DNA of 64,000 nt from Symbiodinium natans (taxonomy: Eukaryota; Sar; Dinophyceae; Suessiales; Symbiodiniaceae). The position numbers were made by a program, and so were the translations under genes. The stretch spans positions 209,001 to 273,000 of the forward strand of contig CAJNDS010002277.1 in assembly GCA_905221605.1 (NCBI GenBank). Direction: 5' to 3'. Shown piece by piece: positions 43,020 to 52,599 of the stretch; within the stretch, counting starts at the first letter, position 1, and each line of letters opens with the position of its first letter. The notes beneath the pieces were generated by a model, which worked only from the letters and a program-made list of their open reading frames with translations, had not been told where the DNA came from and made no database searches.

Positions 43020-46000
43020 CGAGTTGACAGTGCAAAATCTTGTAAGGCACCACCTGAAGGGCATCTATGTCGTCATGGTCGGCCAGATTCGCCGGTGGCC
43101 TCAACGTTGTTGACGATGTCGCTTCCGGGGCGTGCAGGTGTTTGGGGGAGCGCATCTTATCAACGACGGCAAATCGCCCTGTGGCTCCTTCAGAGAAGTA
43201 GTTGTAGGGTGGCTCTGAGATGGAACCCGAAGAGATTATATTTCGTCTTTTCCCCCATAACACCCCCGTAACCAACCTCTGCAGCCTTGTGGTTTCCCTT
43301 ACAAGACAGAGCGCCACCCCCGGTCGACTGCCAAATCCAGTCCTTGACTGCCAGCCATGGCTTGACGATGCTTTGGGCTCCGGTGCTGCTGTCTCTCAGC
43401 CCATCCTTCGCATTGGCACGTCAGCTTCAATGTCTGCATACTGTTTAGTCGTTTTCTTCAGCCTGTAAGCCTCCGGGAGCATTCGGAAGCATCATTTTGG
43501 GAAGGTTAGCAAGATTGGGCCGAAGCTAGGGAGCTCATTTTGGTTTTATGGTAGCTAGTAGCTGCTTGAAGCACTCCTACACTCTCATCTGTAGTATATT
43601 ATGAAGCACTTCTCGAATAGTTCTCGCATGCAGCATCCTCTGCGGCTCTATGGCAGAAGCGAACAGGTCTGAGGCGAGGGTTTGTTATGATAATACAACT
43701 ATGTAGCATCAGAACAGCATAAATGTACGCTGTCCGGAGAGTTCCTGGAATATGTGTCTTCTGAGATTGCAGGTTCACGAAGGTTTCTAAGATTGTTCGC
43801 ATGGGGCAGTTGGGTCCTGAAGAGCCATGCAAGAAAAAGATCAGCAGAAGAAGTCTTCGCAGTCTCTTCGCATCAGACAAGACAAGCAAGACCCAGACTT
43901 TGCGTCAGGTTCCTTTATGAGGGAGCCATTTGTTTAACCCATTTCTTGAAGCCTTCATTTTTGCGATTTTTTCTCGTGGTCTTCAAGGGAAGTATTTTTT
44001 TCGTGATTTTCGTCAGTGTTTCCAGCAGTATATGCTTAACTCCCCCTACATGTAGAGAGAAAAAAGCCTCTATCTATGGGGTCTCCGTTTTTTTCTAGAG
44101 TGGCCTCTATTTTTCGCTGTTGCCAGAAGCAAATGCTGTCCTGTTTCGAGCAGTAGCTCCGGGTGAGAAGTCCATGCCGGATGCTCAACAACCATGATTC
44201 AAGTGAACAGCTTGCTGTAACTTTCTCCCAAGAGTGTCAGTTTATTACTCACGTCTACCTTGTACATCCTTGTACTCGCAGTATTCCAGGTCTGCCAGAC
44301 CTTTGGGCAGCTGCCTTGCGAACAGATGTGGGCTGGGCGCAGCGAGGTGCGCCAAGAAACACCAAGACTGAGCTGAGAGGAAGAGGTGTTCCCTTAGAAC
44401 GTTGGCAGCATCACCACGCGTGGCACAGGCCCACCTACCTGCTCCGAAGCACGGCCGACAGCCCGAGCCTCTGCCAGCCGTGTTAGGATGTGGGATTCCC
44501 CTGCCTGTGAAAGCTTTCAAACCCGTCCGTTGAGCCCATTTGAGCCTTCCGGTATCCTGAGGATACAGTGTCTCATATGTTAACATGCATGTTTGTGACT
44601 GAGACTTCTCGACACCGCTTCGAGCTGGATGCCAAGGACCAAGTCCAGAATTTGAAAATTGAAGGGTTGTGTGCTAGACGAGGGCAATCTAGAGGGCAAT
44701 CTCAACGAGTTGACAGGACCTGCACAACTTCTCGCTTTGGCAAGACTGGGTGCTGAAAACATCGGAGACGTGCGAGGGGCCGAACGTGACTTGTCCAAAT
44801 GTAGGGCCAGCCTGAGAGTGGAGCTTTTTTGTAAGAACAGCCGCAACTCTCCTGCACCCTCAACACCGCTCTCTCTTCCCTCCTTGGCACAATTTCGCCC
44901 AGTTTGGCACTGCGTCTTTGCTGCCGGTGGTCAACGCCGCCTCACCAGAGGCCTCCAAGGTGTCCGTGTCTCCTGGCGCAAACAGCAGCTTTTCATAGGT
45001 GTGTGTGTGTGTGTGAGTGTGTGTGTGTGTGTGTGTCTGCAGGTGTAGGTGGAGCAGAGTGCATCGAGGGCCCTCCGTCGTGCGAGCAAGGATCATCAAC
45101 GGCACCGTAAGCGCAGAGACTACTGCAGGCGCGGCCTGAAAGAATTGGTCTCCGTCCTGAACTGATACTACAGAGTACGACAGAGTGCTTAGCCCAACTT
45201 GAAAAGGTTTGCTTCTGCCATGGAGTCCGATTTGCTTTTGTGACAATATGCTACTACCCTTTGCTAGGAGAGGCGTGGAACTTCGCGAGGCAGTTTCTTA
45301 CAGCAAGCTTGGTAACTTCATGTCGTTTTTGCCACACACGTGGTGACGCCTTTACTTGATGCTGCCAATTTTGCTTGACTGTCGGCCGGTTTGGTGCCTA
45401 GCCCGGTAGTCCTAGCTATGCAGACTTTGTTGGGAATTCGCCTGGCTATGGCATTCCAAGAACAGCAACCGTTGCTTAAGTTCTGGTTTTGTTGCCCGCA
45501 AGATGCGCTGCACCTCTTCGTCTGCGGACAACAGGGACACTGTGCAGCCGCTCTGCACTTCCGCTCCCTAGCGAAACTAGAGCATACAATATCCCATAAA
45601 GGCTCTGTAAGCTCTGGGGGTTTCAAATAGGCTTCTGACTTTCACGATGTTGGTCTTATAGGCTTCATAGGTCAGTGCTGCTGACTGCCTGAGCAAGGCT
45701 CCAGACGCGCAGCTCGCGTCAGTGACGTTCTGTACTTAATCTCGCCTCCGGACATCGCGAAAGGACTTCGAAAGCTGATGCTTGCCCGCACATCACGGAA
45801 TCTCATGTAGCAAGTGCTGTGCAAGCGCGCCTTCACGGCCATTACTTTAGAGACTGCACGGAAATGGGGCATGTTGACGTAGAGCCTTTCCCGACAGAAC
45901 GCCGTGCTGAGGCCTGATTCCATGTTGCTGCTTAACTGCGGTATTAAAGTCTCGGCTGCTCTTTCAGCTCTCAACTCAAGCGCCTCGCTTAACGAAGCTG

Positions 46001-46080
46001 AGGCTCCTTGTCGATGTCTTGCTGCTTGTGTCCTTGGTTTGCGTGCTTGGCATGGCCACTTGGGTTGAGCAAGAAAGCCA
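43020..46080. other. no well-supported gene; scattered short frames
   Basis: The longest frames (43754-44098 plus, 44860-45246 minus, 45672-46091 minus) have no domain and competing frames. The frame at 43754-44098 is hydrophobic near its end, in AT-rich sequence. A GT microsatellite lies at 45000-45040. Confidence 0.4.
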
Positions 46081-46497
46081 ATGTTAGTCATTGTGCGCCG
46101 ACCCAGCCGCCCTGATCAGATCCCCGCTTACCAGCATCAAGACAGAGATCTGATCTCAGAGCTGCAGGGCGTGTGGTTCGGATTGCTCCTACGCGAAAGC
46201 CTGGCCGGAAACAGCTGGCACGTGGCGTCTGAGCAGGACGTTCCTGGGTTGCGTTCAGGCAGCTCAAAGAGGCTTTTGGCAGGGCTTGATGGCGATGCCG
46301 GATGGACAAAGGGACAAAGGGACAAAGGGACAAAGGGACAAAGGGACACAGAGACAAAGGGACAACTTGGCAGTCTTATAGAGTTGAAGCCTCAGCTTTG
46401 TTCTCAGGTGAGTGATCCAAATCTCCGTCTCCCGAGCTCCATGGATCCTGGCCGTTCATCAGATGGTCTCGTGAGCTTGAGACAGGATCATGTATAG
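46081..46497 (+). CDS. candidate ORF (138 codons) running into a minisatellite
   Basis: The first ~75 codons are convincingly protein-like: VIVRRPSRPDQIPAYQHQDR, then DLISELQGVWFGLLLRESLA and SWHVASEQDVPGLRSG. From 46304 the frame passes through the 8-bp GGGACAAA array, giving a basic KGQRDKGTKGQR repeat. Either the coding exon ends before the array or the repeat is translated. No domain is recognised. Confidence 0.4.
   Translation: MLVIVRRPSRPDQIPAYQHQDRDLISELQGVWFGLLLRESLAGNSWHVASEQDVPGLRSGSSKRLLAGLDGDAGWTKGQRDKGTKGQRDTETKGQLGSLIELKPQLCSQVSDPNLRLPSSMDPGRSSDGLVSLRQDHV
46304..46364. repeat. 8-bp minisatellite (GGGACAAA)x7
   Basis: Six near-perfect copies and one variant (GAGACAAA). Confidence 0.9.
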
Positions 46498-46577
46498 GTT
46501 GTGGACCGATCGAAAGCTGCTGCGCTGGGGATGTTCACTCAAGAGGTGCAAGAACGATCAGCAGTTGAGCCGAGGAT

Positions 46578-46889
46578 GTGCTCCTGCAGGGTGGTATCGA
46601 TGTACTATTCTTCGTACTGGGTTGCGCTCTCTTTGCATCCTGCTTGCAGAGAGGGATCCGTCCTCTGGAGTTCAAGGTGTGGACTCCTTCCGAGCTCCAG
46701 TTTGCAAGAAAGCAACGCAAACGCGAGGTTTTCGAAGGCGAACGGTTCTTCCGGAACCAGTACGAGGACCTCACTTGGCCCGCCGCTCACTGTTTGGAGT
46801 TTTTGGGTGTCAGCATGCGGATGGTCAGGCTGATGGGGCATCACGTGCCGGGCACGATCCAGACCTTTCCGGCCTCTTGCATTATCTGA
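46578..46889 (+). CDS. MAPEG-like membrane protein, N-terminal part
   Basis: The frame reads GGIDVLFFVLGCALFASCLQ (membrane segment), then a basic loop (LQFARKQRKREVFEGERFFR) and NQYEDLTWPAAHCLEFLGVS. The ER-x-x-R-N-x-x-E-D pattern after a first membrane helix is reminiscent of the MAPEG family (microsomal glutathione transferase, LTC4 synthase, FLAP), where E-R-x-x-R-x-x-x-N-x-x-E binds glutathione. Spacing is not exact, so this is a family suggestion only. The reading probably ends at an internal donor (GTGCCG or GTCAGC), and the TAA at 46887-46889 may be intronic. Confidence 0.35.
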   Translation: MLLQGGIDVLFFVLGCALFASCLQRGIRPLEFKVWTPSELQFARKQRKREVFEGERFFRNQYEDLTWPAAHCLEFLGVSMRMVRLMGHHVPGTIQTFPASCII

Positions 46890-47670
46890 AAGCTGTCGTA
46901 CACAGGGCAGTTGGGAGAAACGCTGCTCGAAGTACACCGGTATGATGGTAACGTTAGCCGCAAGCGTGAGGCTTCCTTTTCGTGCTCGTCTTCCCCTTGC
47001 TCTTTGGATCTGTGGCGGCTTGGACCCGTACTCGAGAAATCGCGAGAAACAGAAGCGCAGCAAGAACGAAGACGGCAGACAGATAAACCTGAAGCAGCAA
47101 TCTTTTCATTGTATGTTTTGCCCAGGCAGTCATGCGGATTTTCCTGGCCACAGCTCGGTGTCAGTTGTACTACGTCACTTGGAGCCTGAACAGTCACTTC
47201 ACCTGCTCGGAGGGGGTAATGGCGAAACAGCCGTGAAGAACATGAACCGAGGCAGCGCTTCGCGACGGCATCCTGCTGAAATTCCAGCCCCTCCGACGCG
47301 TTAGGCTGCACAATGCTGCACATGTAGCTTCCGCTGCGGGTTCAAAGTGCTTCTGATAGTTGCAGACGTTGCTGCTGCCCAGGCATAAAACATCTTATTT
47401 CGAGCCAATGCTGCTGTGGGTCTACCTGGGGTTGGCAATCTGCATCGGCTGCATCCTCAGAAGATGTTAGTCCATGCAGCTGCCACTGGCAAAGCTTGCT
47501 TTGGAAGGCAAAGCCTTGCAGATCATGCTGATGGGAAGGTACTCCAGCGATGATGCTTGGCAGCAGGAAGCACCTCTTGTTTTGTCTGAGAATTTCTGAG
47601 CGTATTCTGCTGCCATTGGGCCATCTTGAGGGGCTGAAAGCACTGTTGGTGCTGATGTCTCCGTTGCCGC

Positions 47671-47907
47671 TTGACTGAAGCCAACATAAGCAACAGAAGA
47701 GCTCTGTCAGGCACTGTGCTCCTCGGTCTGCTATGGGCTTCTGCGAGGTACTACATGACGTCCTCCATTTTCGACATCCTCTACACAGAGTTTGCTGTGT
47801 GCAATCAACATTGCACAGTTGCATTGAAGGTTATTTCAGAGGCACCTTGGGCTGTTTTCAGTGGGGAATGTCCGGCAGGGCGGCCAGGGTTCGGCGTTAT
47901 TCAGTGA
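47671..47907 (+). CDS. membrane-segment exon, possibly the C-terminal part of the MAPEG-like gene
   Basis: Reads RRALSGTVLLGLLWASARYY, then MTSSIFDILYTEFAVC. One clear membrane helix followed by a polar tail. It lies ~800 bp downstream of the MAPEG-like N-terminal exon on the same strand, and would fit its last membrane helix; the connection is inference. A minus-strand frame (47342-47824) overlaps. Confidence 0.35.
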   Translation: MTEANISNRRALSGTVLLGLLWASARYYMTSSIFDILYTEFAVCNQHCTVALKVISEAPWAVFSGECPAGRPGFGVIQ

Positions 47908-47910
47908 CCA

Positions 47911-48158
47911 TGGCAGTAGCAGGATGCTGGGAATCCGTTGTGCCATTGACAGAAGCAGTTCGTCCTGAGACATGCAAGGAGCCTATTCAGATCGGAAGCG
48001 ACATGGTGTGCATGTCCGATAGTGACCTGGTGCGAAGCAGAAGTTCGCATTCGGACTTGGGGGCGAGACGAGACGCAAACTCAGCACATAGGCAGCTCGA
48101 GCAGGCAGTGAACTGGCGCTCTGTGAGGTACATTCTGCGGCCTGGCGCGTCGCCGTGA
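47911..48158 (+). CDS. candidate ORF/exon, Ser/Asp-rich
   Basis: From ATG 47911: MAVAGCWESVVPLTEAVRPE, then PIQIGSDMVCMSDSDLVRSR and a tail to TGA 48156-48158. The frame is open further upstream (from 47733). Convincing composition, no domain. Confidence 0.4.
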
Positions 48159-48159
48159 A

Positions 48160-48930
48160 AAGATCACTCGTGAAAGTCGCCATTCTGCTGAAGGTGGAGA
48201 CCCGCAGCGCTGACCGGGAAATGGCAGATTTGGAGTGCCGGTATGGACTGGTTTTGTCAAAGTTCGCAACTATCTAAGTGTCAGTCGTGCTCAGTTGGGC
48301 AGCAACTTGCGGAATGAGATGTCTTCTACAAAACTCCTTAAGTCCAACGTGAAGGTGAGGCATCTGATGGTTTCTGGGCGTTGGATCTCGCCTGGCTTGG
48401 CCGCCTGTTAGGCCAGCGTGCGCCACTGGGCTGTGCACGGTACACTTTTTTCTAGTTTCAGGGTTCCTTAGTAGGGTCCCCTTCCTGTTTTAAAGAGTTC
48501 TGAAGTATGGGCCCTTGGGTTTTTTTATGGGGTATCTAAAGGGTAGAATTAGGAGGGTTCCAACAGGGATGCACCAAGTGGGATCTGGGATGATCTAGGT
48601 ACTGTACCCCGGTTTGCAAATTTTAGTGTCCTTTCGCCCGGGCCCAGGGTTCAGAGAGGGTGACTTACCAGGTCAGGTGCCAAGAAGCTGTTGCTGCTGC
48701 TCTTCGACCCGATGCAAGCCCTGACATTTCTTTGCCGCTCAGCTGAGCGTATGTGGCTCTTCACTGACCTGCTCATGTGTTGTCCTCTTCTTTCACAATC
48801 TCATAGACAATGCTGCTGAGTAGAGCCGTAGATTCTGCTTGGCTCTGCCTGTTCTTCGAACGCTTGGCTCCTACTGTAAGGCCTGCTGCGTGCCTTCAGT
48901 ACAATCTTTGTCTTAGACCTCGGAAGCCCT
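48160..48930. other. spacer with no supported gene
   Basis: Includes a T/G-rich stretch at 48450-48560 with repeated GGGTTCC and GGGTA motifs. No coding frame of note. Confidence 0.4.
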
Positions 48931-48933
48931 CAG

Positions 48934-49333
48934 GTTTGGCTCTGCTCACCTGCTGGGTGGGATTGAAGATCCTGCGTGGGCCTTTCATGATCTTGCATTC
49001 TTGGCAACTGCTGGTTACGGTTTGCCAGAATTGTGGGAGTTGGAAGTTTTAAAGCTGCGTCTTGCCAAGCTGGAAGTTTACTAGCAGAAGAGCTCGAAGA
49101 TCCTTCGGCTCGATCCCTTGTTTGTCAGTGCTCATAGGGACAAGGAGAGCTCGCAATTTGGGTCTAAGGCTTCACGAACCACGGCTGACAAATTTGCAGG
49201 TCATAGGAGGAGCCGCAGCCAAGACGTGTTTCTGAGTGTTCGTACGTGGCAATCCCTTGTAAGAACTGGGGGTATGTTGGATCCAGTTCAGCAAGGTGAG
49301 ATTTTGGCAGGTCTTGGCTACATGCAGTTTTGA
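48934..49333 (+). CDS. candidate exon with one in-frame stop
   Basis: After CCTCAG the frame reads FGSAHLLGGIEDPAWAFHDL, then AFLATAGYGLPELWELEVLK, reaching TAG at 49082-49084. The same frame continues QKSSKILRLDPLFVSAHRDK, later GGMLDPVQQGEILAGLGYMQ, to TGA 49331-49333. Both parts are protein-like and in register, so the TAG is either the true end or a nonsense change in one long exon. No domain is recognised. Confidence 0.4.
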
Positions 49334-49856
49334 GGTGCTAAAGTGGAATGATAGATCTGTCGGCTCTGTGCAATCAGCGTGAAGTGGTATTCCCAAAGCG
49401 TCTTCTCTGCATGCTGTCTACTAGTTGCAGGAGCGATTTCGAGCCCGTTTGCAGGGCACGTGAGAGCCGCTTGATCATGCAAAAAGCTCTGTTCACTTGA
49501 GCACTCTTTGTTAGGATGGTCACCTAGACATGATGCTCGAATGCTTTGTCAGGCTTGTCAACTGAGGACTACAATATCTTGGTTGACCGAGTGCAGACGA
49601 TGGTTTCTGTCTCAGCGCAGGCCAGCAGCATGGATCGGACATCTAGACTCGGATTTCGGGCTGGTTGCTGCAAACTGCTTGGCCGACATTCGGCAAAAGT
49701 GGTGAAGCCTCGTTGACGTTGTCAGGCAGAAGGTTGAGAGGGAGCACCGCATGAAAAGTACTATCCGCAGCAAAAGAACCATATGAAGAAGTACAGGAAG
49801 ACTCAATCAACAAGAACCGAAGGAAGAGAAGGGCAGAGGCACTCAGAGCAGCATTC

Positions 49857-50321
49857 ATGAGTTTTGCAAGGGGTTTCTTTTCTTTCGAAGAGCCCTGCCG
49901 TGAGCCAGTTCAGAGCATGCGCGAGGCAAACCCGAAAGACGTCACCGAGCTGACCATGCAACCTGGCGCTACGAAAGAGCAGTGTTTAGATCTCGTGCCC
50001 GAATCGTGTGCCCTCTTTTTCGTCATATCGTCGAGAACTGTACAACAAACTGCAAGCTTTTTAGGACGAGAGGGTGCTGGCTGTTCACGGCGCATCGCTC
50101 TTCCAGTCCCAGGAAGTGCCTGCAAGCCCTGCAAAGTACTGGAAAGGTCTCCTCCAGGCACCTTTTCTGTGGGCATCTCCCTAATCCAGGTCTCAGACCA
50201 AGTCTGTCAGAAATTCGGGTGGGGTGTGGCGCATAGTTCAGCTCGGCACTCAGGAGAGACTCCTCGGAGTCGGATGTGCAGTGGACCTGGGGTGGCAGCA
50301 TCGCGAAGGCGGTCACTTTAG
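49857..50321 (+). CDS. unassigned ORF (154 aa)
   Basis: ATG 49857 to TAG 50319-50321: MSFARGFFSFEEPCREPVQS, NPKDVTELTMQPGATKEQCL, SCALFFVISSRTVQQTASFL. Mixed, plausible composition, and the best frame in this stretch. No domain is recognised. It may be a small intronless gene or a long exon. Confidence 0.45.
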   Translation: MSFARGFFSFEEPCREPVQSMREANPKDVTELTMQPGATKEQCLDLVPESCALFFVISSRTVQQTASFLGREGAGCSRRIALPVPGSACKPCKVLERSPPGTFSVGISLIQVSDQVCQKFGWGVAHSSARHSGETPRSRMCSGPGVAASRRRSL

Positions 50322-50394
50322 ACAAGGCCGCAATCGTATCCATGGTTAAACGTGTTTAAACCACGTCCGCAAACGATTTCGCACAGCAGAAGCT

Positions 50395-50607
50395 GTGAGC
50401 AACCCATTCCCGAACTCAAACAGAAGAAGCATGGCCGGCGAGTTCACGGCGGCAAGGTGTTGGGGATGTGCTTTGTGGGGGTTTCTCTGGGCTGCTGGGT
50501 TTATGGGATGCAATACAGATTTATATAGGGCTTTTGCGGGTACTAATGCGAGATGTAAGTGCGTGAGAAGTCAGGATTTAGGGCTTAAGGCTTTGGCTGA
50601 TCTTTGA
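50395..50607 (+). CDS. small ORF with a Trp-rich hydrophobic segment
   Basis: Contains MAGEFTAARCWGCALWGFLW then AAGFMGC, a possible membrane segment or signal anchor, then a basic tail to TGA 50605-50607. ATG at 50431 is the likely internal start. Unassigned. Confidence 0.35.
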   Translation: MSNPFPNSNRRSMAGEFTAARCWGCALWGFLWAAGFMGCNTDLYRAFAGTNARCKCVRSQDLGLKALADL

Positions 50608-50961
50608 CATTCCTTGGTGGGCATGGTGAAACGCAAGTGCCTTTCCAAACTGCCTACCCTGCGGTCGCATGTTTCCGCAAGGCTCTATTTTTTGAAGGTA
50701 TTGCTTTGCTCACTACATTGACCAGGGAAAAAAGCCCAAGTAAACCAGAGTTGCCAGACCAACATTATTAATGAGTGGCCAGGACCATTATCCCTATAAT
50801 CTCCAGATCGACGTTTGGGATACAACTGCACACAACTCCTATGCGGTGCAGATCCTGAAGTCAGGCTTCTGATCAGCATGTACGCTTTGCTGTGATCTGC
50901 TCTCTCTCTCTCTCTCTCTCCCAGTACTTTCTCAGACTGCATCTGCTGTTTCTCGGTGCAG

Positions 50962-51102
50962 ACTCTGCAAGGCTTTCTGCCGGAGTCTGTGACTGTGACT
51001 GGCAGAACTTCCTCTGGGAAAACTTTTCACCGATGCGTTCCCTGGGGATTTCTGTGGTTGCGTCGCTGGGCAGCGTTGTGTTGAGTCTCAATGCCCCGGC
51101 AG
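50962..51102 (+). CDS. candidate exon with membrane segment and matched splice borders
   Basis: Starts after GGTGCAG and ends before GTAATC. The 141 bp read SARLSAGVCDCDWQNFLWEN, then FSPMRSLGISVVASLGSVVL, starting and ending in phase 1. One membrane segment. It may be one exon of a gene shared with 50395-50607 or 51522-51698. Confidence 0.4.
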
Positions 51103-51111
51103 GTAATCAGT

Positions 51112-51244
51112 GGCATTGGGGGATATTGGGGGATATTGGGGGCTGATATCCCTGCTGCTAGCTAGAGAAGCTGTACATGTACTATATATTTCTAGTAAGC
51201 TTAAATGAAATATACAACTTTTCATAGCATGAATACACTACATA

Positions 51245-51287
<43 letters not shown>

Positions 51288-51292
51288 CCAAT
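51112..51292. repeat. 11-bp GGGGGATATT repeats and TA microsatellite
   Basis: ATTGGGGGATATTGGGGGAT duplication at 51114-51142, then (TA)n/(TATATG) at 51240-51290. Confidence 0.85.
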
Positions 51293-51521
51293 GTTGACCT
51301 TAGCTCACCTTGGTCCTGTTAGCCGTTGATTAGTTGCATCCATGAGCCTGAGCTTCAACAGTTCAAAAGTTCAGTCGAGGTCCCTGGATCAACATTCCGA
51401 GCGAAGTTCGTTCCGTGGAGATGAGTATATCGATCCGTTGGCTGCACTGCTGTATACCGTTGTACAAAGGCACTTTTCGCGATGTCCAGCTTTCGAAATA
51501 GTTATAGCTGCTGGCTGCTAG

Positions 51522-51698
51522 CTGCTGCGGAGGATGGCGCATTTCGTGATGGGCATACCAGAGAACTCCCGGCGTGCTGGCCGCTTCACCACCCATTTCT
51601 ATCCCAACCTGACTGAGCAGGCTTTGCCATGGGAGCTTCAGAAAAAACTAGAGGACAGACTCAGCCCTGAAAGGAGTGTGACAAGCAGCACTCCTTGA
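51522..51698 (+). CDS. candidate exon/small ORF (58 codons)
   Basis: After GCTAG the frame reads LLRRMAHFVMGIPENSRRAG, RFTTHFYPNLTEQALPWELQ and KKLEDRLSPERS, ending at TGA 51696-51698. Internal ATG at 51534. Strongly protein-like, with no antisense competitor of the same quality. No family is recognised. Probably a last exon. Confidence 0.45.
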   Translation: MLRRMAHFVMGIPENSRRAGRFTTHFYPNLTEQALPWELQKKLEDRLSPERSVTSSTP

Positions 51699-52033
51699 TG
51701 CCGTGGTGCGCTGCCCCGGCCTGAAAAATGGCTCCAGTCTCCAGTAGTCGACTAGTCGATCTCTGAAAGGGCAAACCGCAGCCGCAGCCGAGGTCGCTCA
51801 AGCCACGGATAACGGCTGCTTCGTGGTTCAGCAGCCCCTTTGGGACAACTGCTACATGGCTGAAGCGTAAGGTAGGCAAAAAAAACAAAAACACGTTGTC
51901 TCGCTTCGACGGATTGCAGTGACCCACCTGGCCCATACTCCGGCCTTGATCTGCATAGCAAGGCCTGTTTTAGTGCGGTGAGCTGAACCGAACTACTCAT
52001 AGAGGATCATCGTGGCACCCAGTGGAACTACTA

Positions 52034-52597
52034 CTATAGCTCAACATACCCGAAGAGGCGTATCCCCATGGAAGCCCCTCTCATTTTGGAGCAACATCTG
52101 AGGTGGCCAAGCTGGCCAGGAGGAGGCTCGCCACTTCCTCCGCGTCCGATCCTCCACGCCCGGACCTTTGCCTCTGCAAACCTGCTCATGTCAGCATGTG
52201 CCTTATTGGGGTCCTTATTGTAAGGGGATCCTACCATTTGGAGATCCATTATAGGGGTTCCATATTTTCGTGCCACCATGAGGCTTTCCGCCGAGCTTTG
52301 CCTCTTGGACAGCATGGCAAATTTGCCCCCTGCAAAGTACCAATGAGCCAGAAATGTGGTCTGCTGAAGCATCCAAAAGCATTCAGAATTGACGAGCTTG
52401 AGGCTCCGACCAGGAACATCAGTGCCGCATTGTTGAAGCTGCCGAAGACCCTGTGTTGAGCTTCGACAACATCTCGCGACTTGCCCATGCAACCCCTGCC
52501 TCTGGTCATAGCTTATCATCGGGACGCCTCCGCCAAGAGCTTCGAAAGTCAAGCTGTGCGTTTCTTCGTCCTGATGGCAGGTGAGGTTTTGGATCAT
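52034..52597 (-). CDS. long minus-strand open frame (187 codons)
   Basis: Begins MIQNLTCHQDEETHSLTFEA. Open for 564 bp but overlapped by + strand segments that end at a good donor (52343-52580), so it may be a shadow. Kept because of its length. Confidence 0.2.
   Translation of the reverse strand: MIQNLTCHQDEETHSLTFEALGGGVPMISYDQRQGLHGQVARCCRSSTQGLRQLQQCGTDVPGRSLKLVNSECFWMLQQTTFLAHWYFAGGKFAMLSKRQSSAESLMVARKYGTPIMDLQMVGSPYNKDPNKAHADMSRFAEAKVRAWRIGRGGSGEPPPGQLGHLRCCSKMRGASMGIRLFGYVEL
52343..52580 (+). CDS. candidate coding stretch ending at a donor
   Basis: From 52343: MSQKCGLLKHPKAFRIDELE, then APTRNISAALLKLPKTLC and a TGA. Overlapping frames then read SFDNISRLAHATPASGHSLS, or MQPLPLVIAYHRDASAKSFE then SQAVRFFVLMAG, both reaching GTGAGG at 52581. 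Which frame is used is not resolved. A frame change within one exon is likely. Confidence 0.3.
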
Positions 52598-52599
52598 TT

